Source: Alphaproteobacteria bacterium
GTDB taxonomy: Bacteria > Pseudomonadota > Alphaproteobacteria > Caulobacterales > Parvularculaceae
Length of the DNA stretch: 5,632 nt
Direction of reading: 5' to 3'
Assembly: GCA_030428745.1 (NCBI GenBank)
Contig: JAUIEG010000199.1
Span: 1 to 5,632 of the forward strand
Position numbers and translations under genes: made by a program. Under the pieces are notes generated by a model. It did no database searches and was not told where the DNA came from. It saw only the letters and a list, made by a program, of their open reading frames with translations. Below, one piece after another: positions 5,454 through 5,632 of the stretch; position 1 is the stretch's first letter, and every line of letters starts with the position of its first letter.

Positions 5454-5495
5454 GCGCCGTCTGGCGGCGATAAGCCCTCAGGTCGCCAGCGGCGC
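5454..5495. repeat. Long inverted repeat in the divergent gap
   Basis: GCGCCG (5454-5459), one unpaired T, and CTGGCG (5461-5466) pair with CGCCAGCGGCGC (5484-5495), giving 12 pairs with one bulge and a 17-base loop. It lies between suhB (minus) and the gene starting at 5536 (plus). No T-tract flanks it on either strand, so it is not an ordinary intrinsic terminator. Its role is unknown: operator, leader structure or small RNA stem are all possible. Confidence 0.5.
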
Positions 5496-5535
5496 CAAAC
5501 CGGGCTAAGTCCCGAAGATGTAAATTGAGTGTCTC

Positions 5536-5632
5536 ATGTCAGAACCGTTAACGCCATCGCCGGAAACCGCCTCGCTGACCGCGCGCATTGCCCGCGGGGC
5601 CGCGTGGATTTTCGGGGCGGGGGTCGCCGCGC
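5536..5632 (+). CDS. Start of a probable polysaccharide flippase-type membrane protein, truncated
   Basis: From the ATG at 5536 the frame is open to the window edge (32 codons) with strong GC-ending codon use. After a short polar N-terminus (MSEPLTPSPETA) it reads SLTARIARGAAWIFGAGVAA, which resembles the opening of oligosaccharide flippase/Wzx-type transporters, where R-G-A-x-W leads into the first membrane helix. Those proteins move lipid-linked sugars across the inner membrane. Only the first helix is visible, so the family call is tentative, while the gene itself is likely. A weak Shine-Dalgarno (TTGAGTG, 5525-5531) lies 4 bases upstream. Confidence 0.55.
   Translation, partial: MSEPLTPSPETASLTARIARGAAWIFGAGVAA

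Noticed and set aside
1..5632. Mobile elements, CRISPR arrays, tRNA or rRNA genes, toxin-antitoxin or phage genes
   Set aside because: No transposase or integrase motifs, no spaced direct repeats, no cloverleaf or rRNA sequence, and no base-composition break were seen.

Overview
The window looks like chromosomal DNA of a GC-rich, Gram-negative alphaproteobacterium. Three things suggest this: an alphaproteobacterial-type heat-shock (RpoH) promoter followed by a ROSE-like leader upstream of an IbpA-type small heat shock protein; an SDR/GST pair closely resembling the sphingomonad lig genes; and an inositol-monophosphatase of the alphaproteobacterial SuhB type. The genus cannot be named from the sequence. 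I see no mobile element, CRISPR array, tRNA or rRNA.

Layout. The left third is a divergent locus. On the minus strand, a predicted lipoprotein with a SAM-methyltransferase fold (82-981) runs leftwards and probably overlaps the start of another gene that leaves the window (1-82). On the plus strand is the ibpA-like gene (1181-1642), with its own promoter, a structured leader and a perfect intrinsic terminator (1692-1723). A small two-cysteine lipoprotein of unknown function follows (1777-2025).

The centre (2151-3875, plus) holds two genes that appear to form one operon: an NAD-type short-chain dehydrogenase resembling LigD-type C-alpha dehydrogenases, and a glutathione S-transferase that matches LigE-type beta-etherases along its whole length. 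In Sphingobium the equivalent enzymes act in sequence: the alcohol next to a beta-O-4 aryl ether is oxidised to a ketone, and the ether is then cleaved with glutathione. The pair here is therefore a plausible minimal aryl-ether cleavage module, but no LigF or LigG is present in the window.

The right part is a minus-strand operon converging on the lig-like pair: an inositol-monophosphatase family enzyme (4596-5387) followed 33 bases later by a histidine-phosphatase family protein (3918-4562). Divergent from it, a plus-strand gene begins at 5536 and runs off the window; its first residues suggest a polysaccharide flippase-type membrane protein. The gap between these divergent genes contains a long inverted repeat of unknown role.

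The most notable signals are the stacked heat-shock control of ibpA (RpoH promoter plus candidate RNA thermometer) and the lig-like gene pair. No wholly new system is evident.
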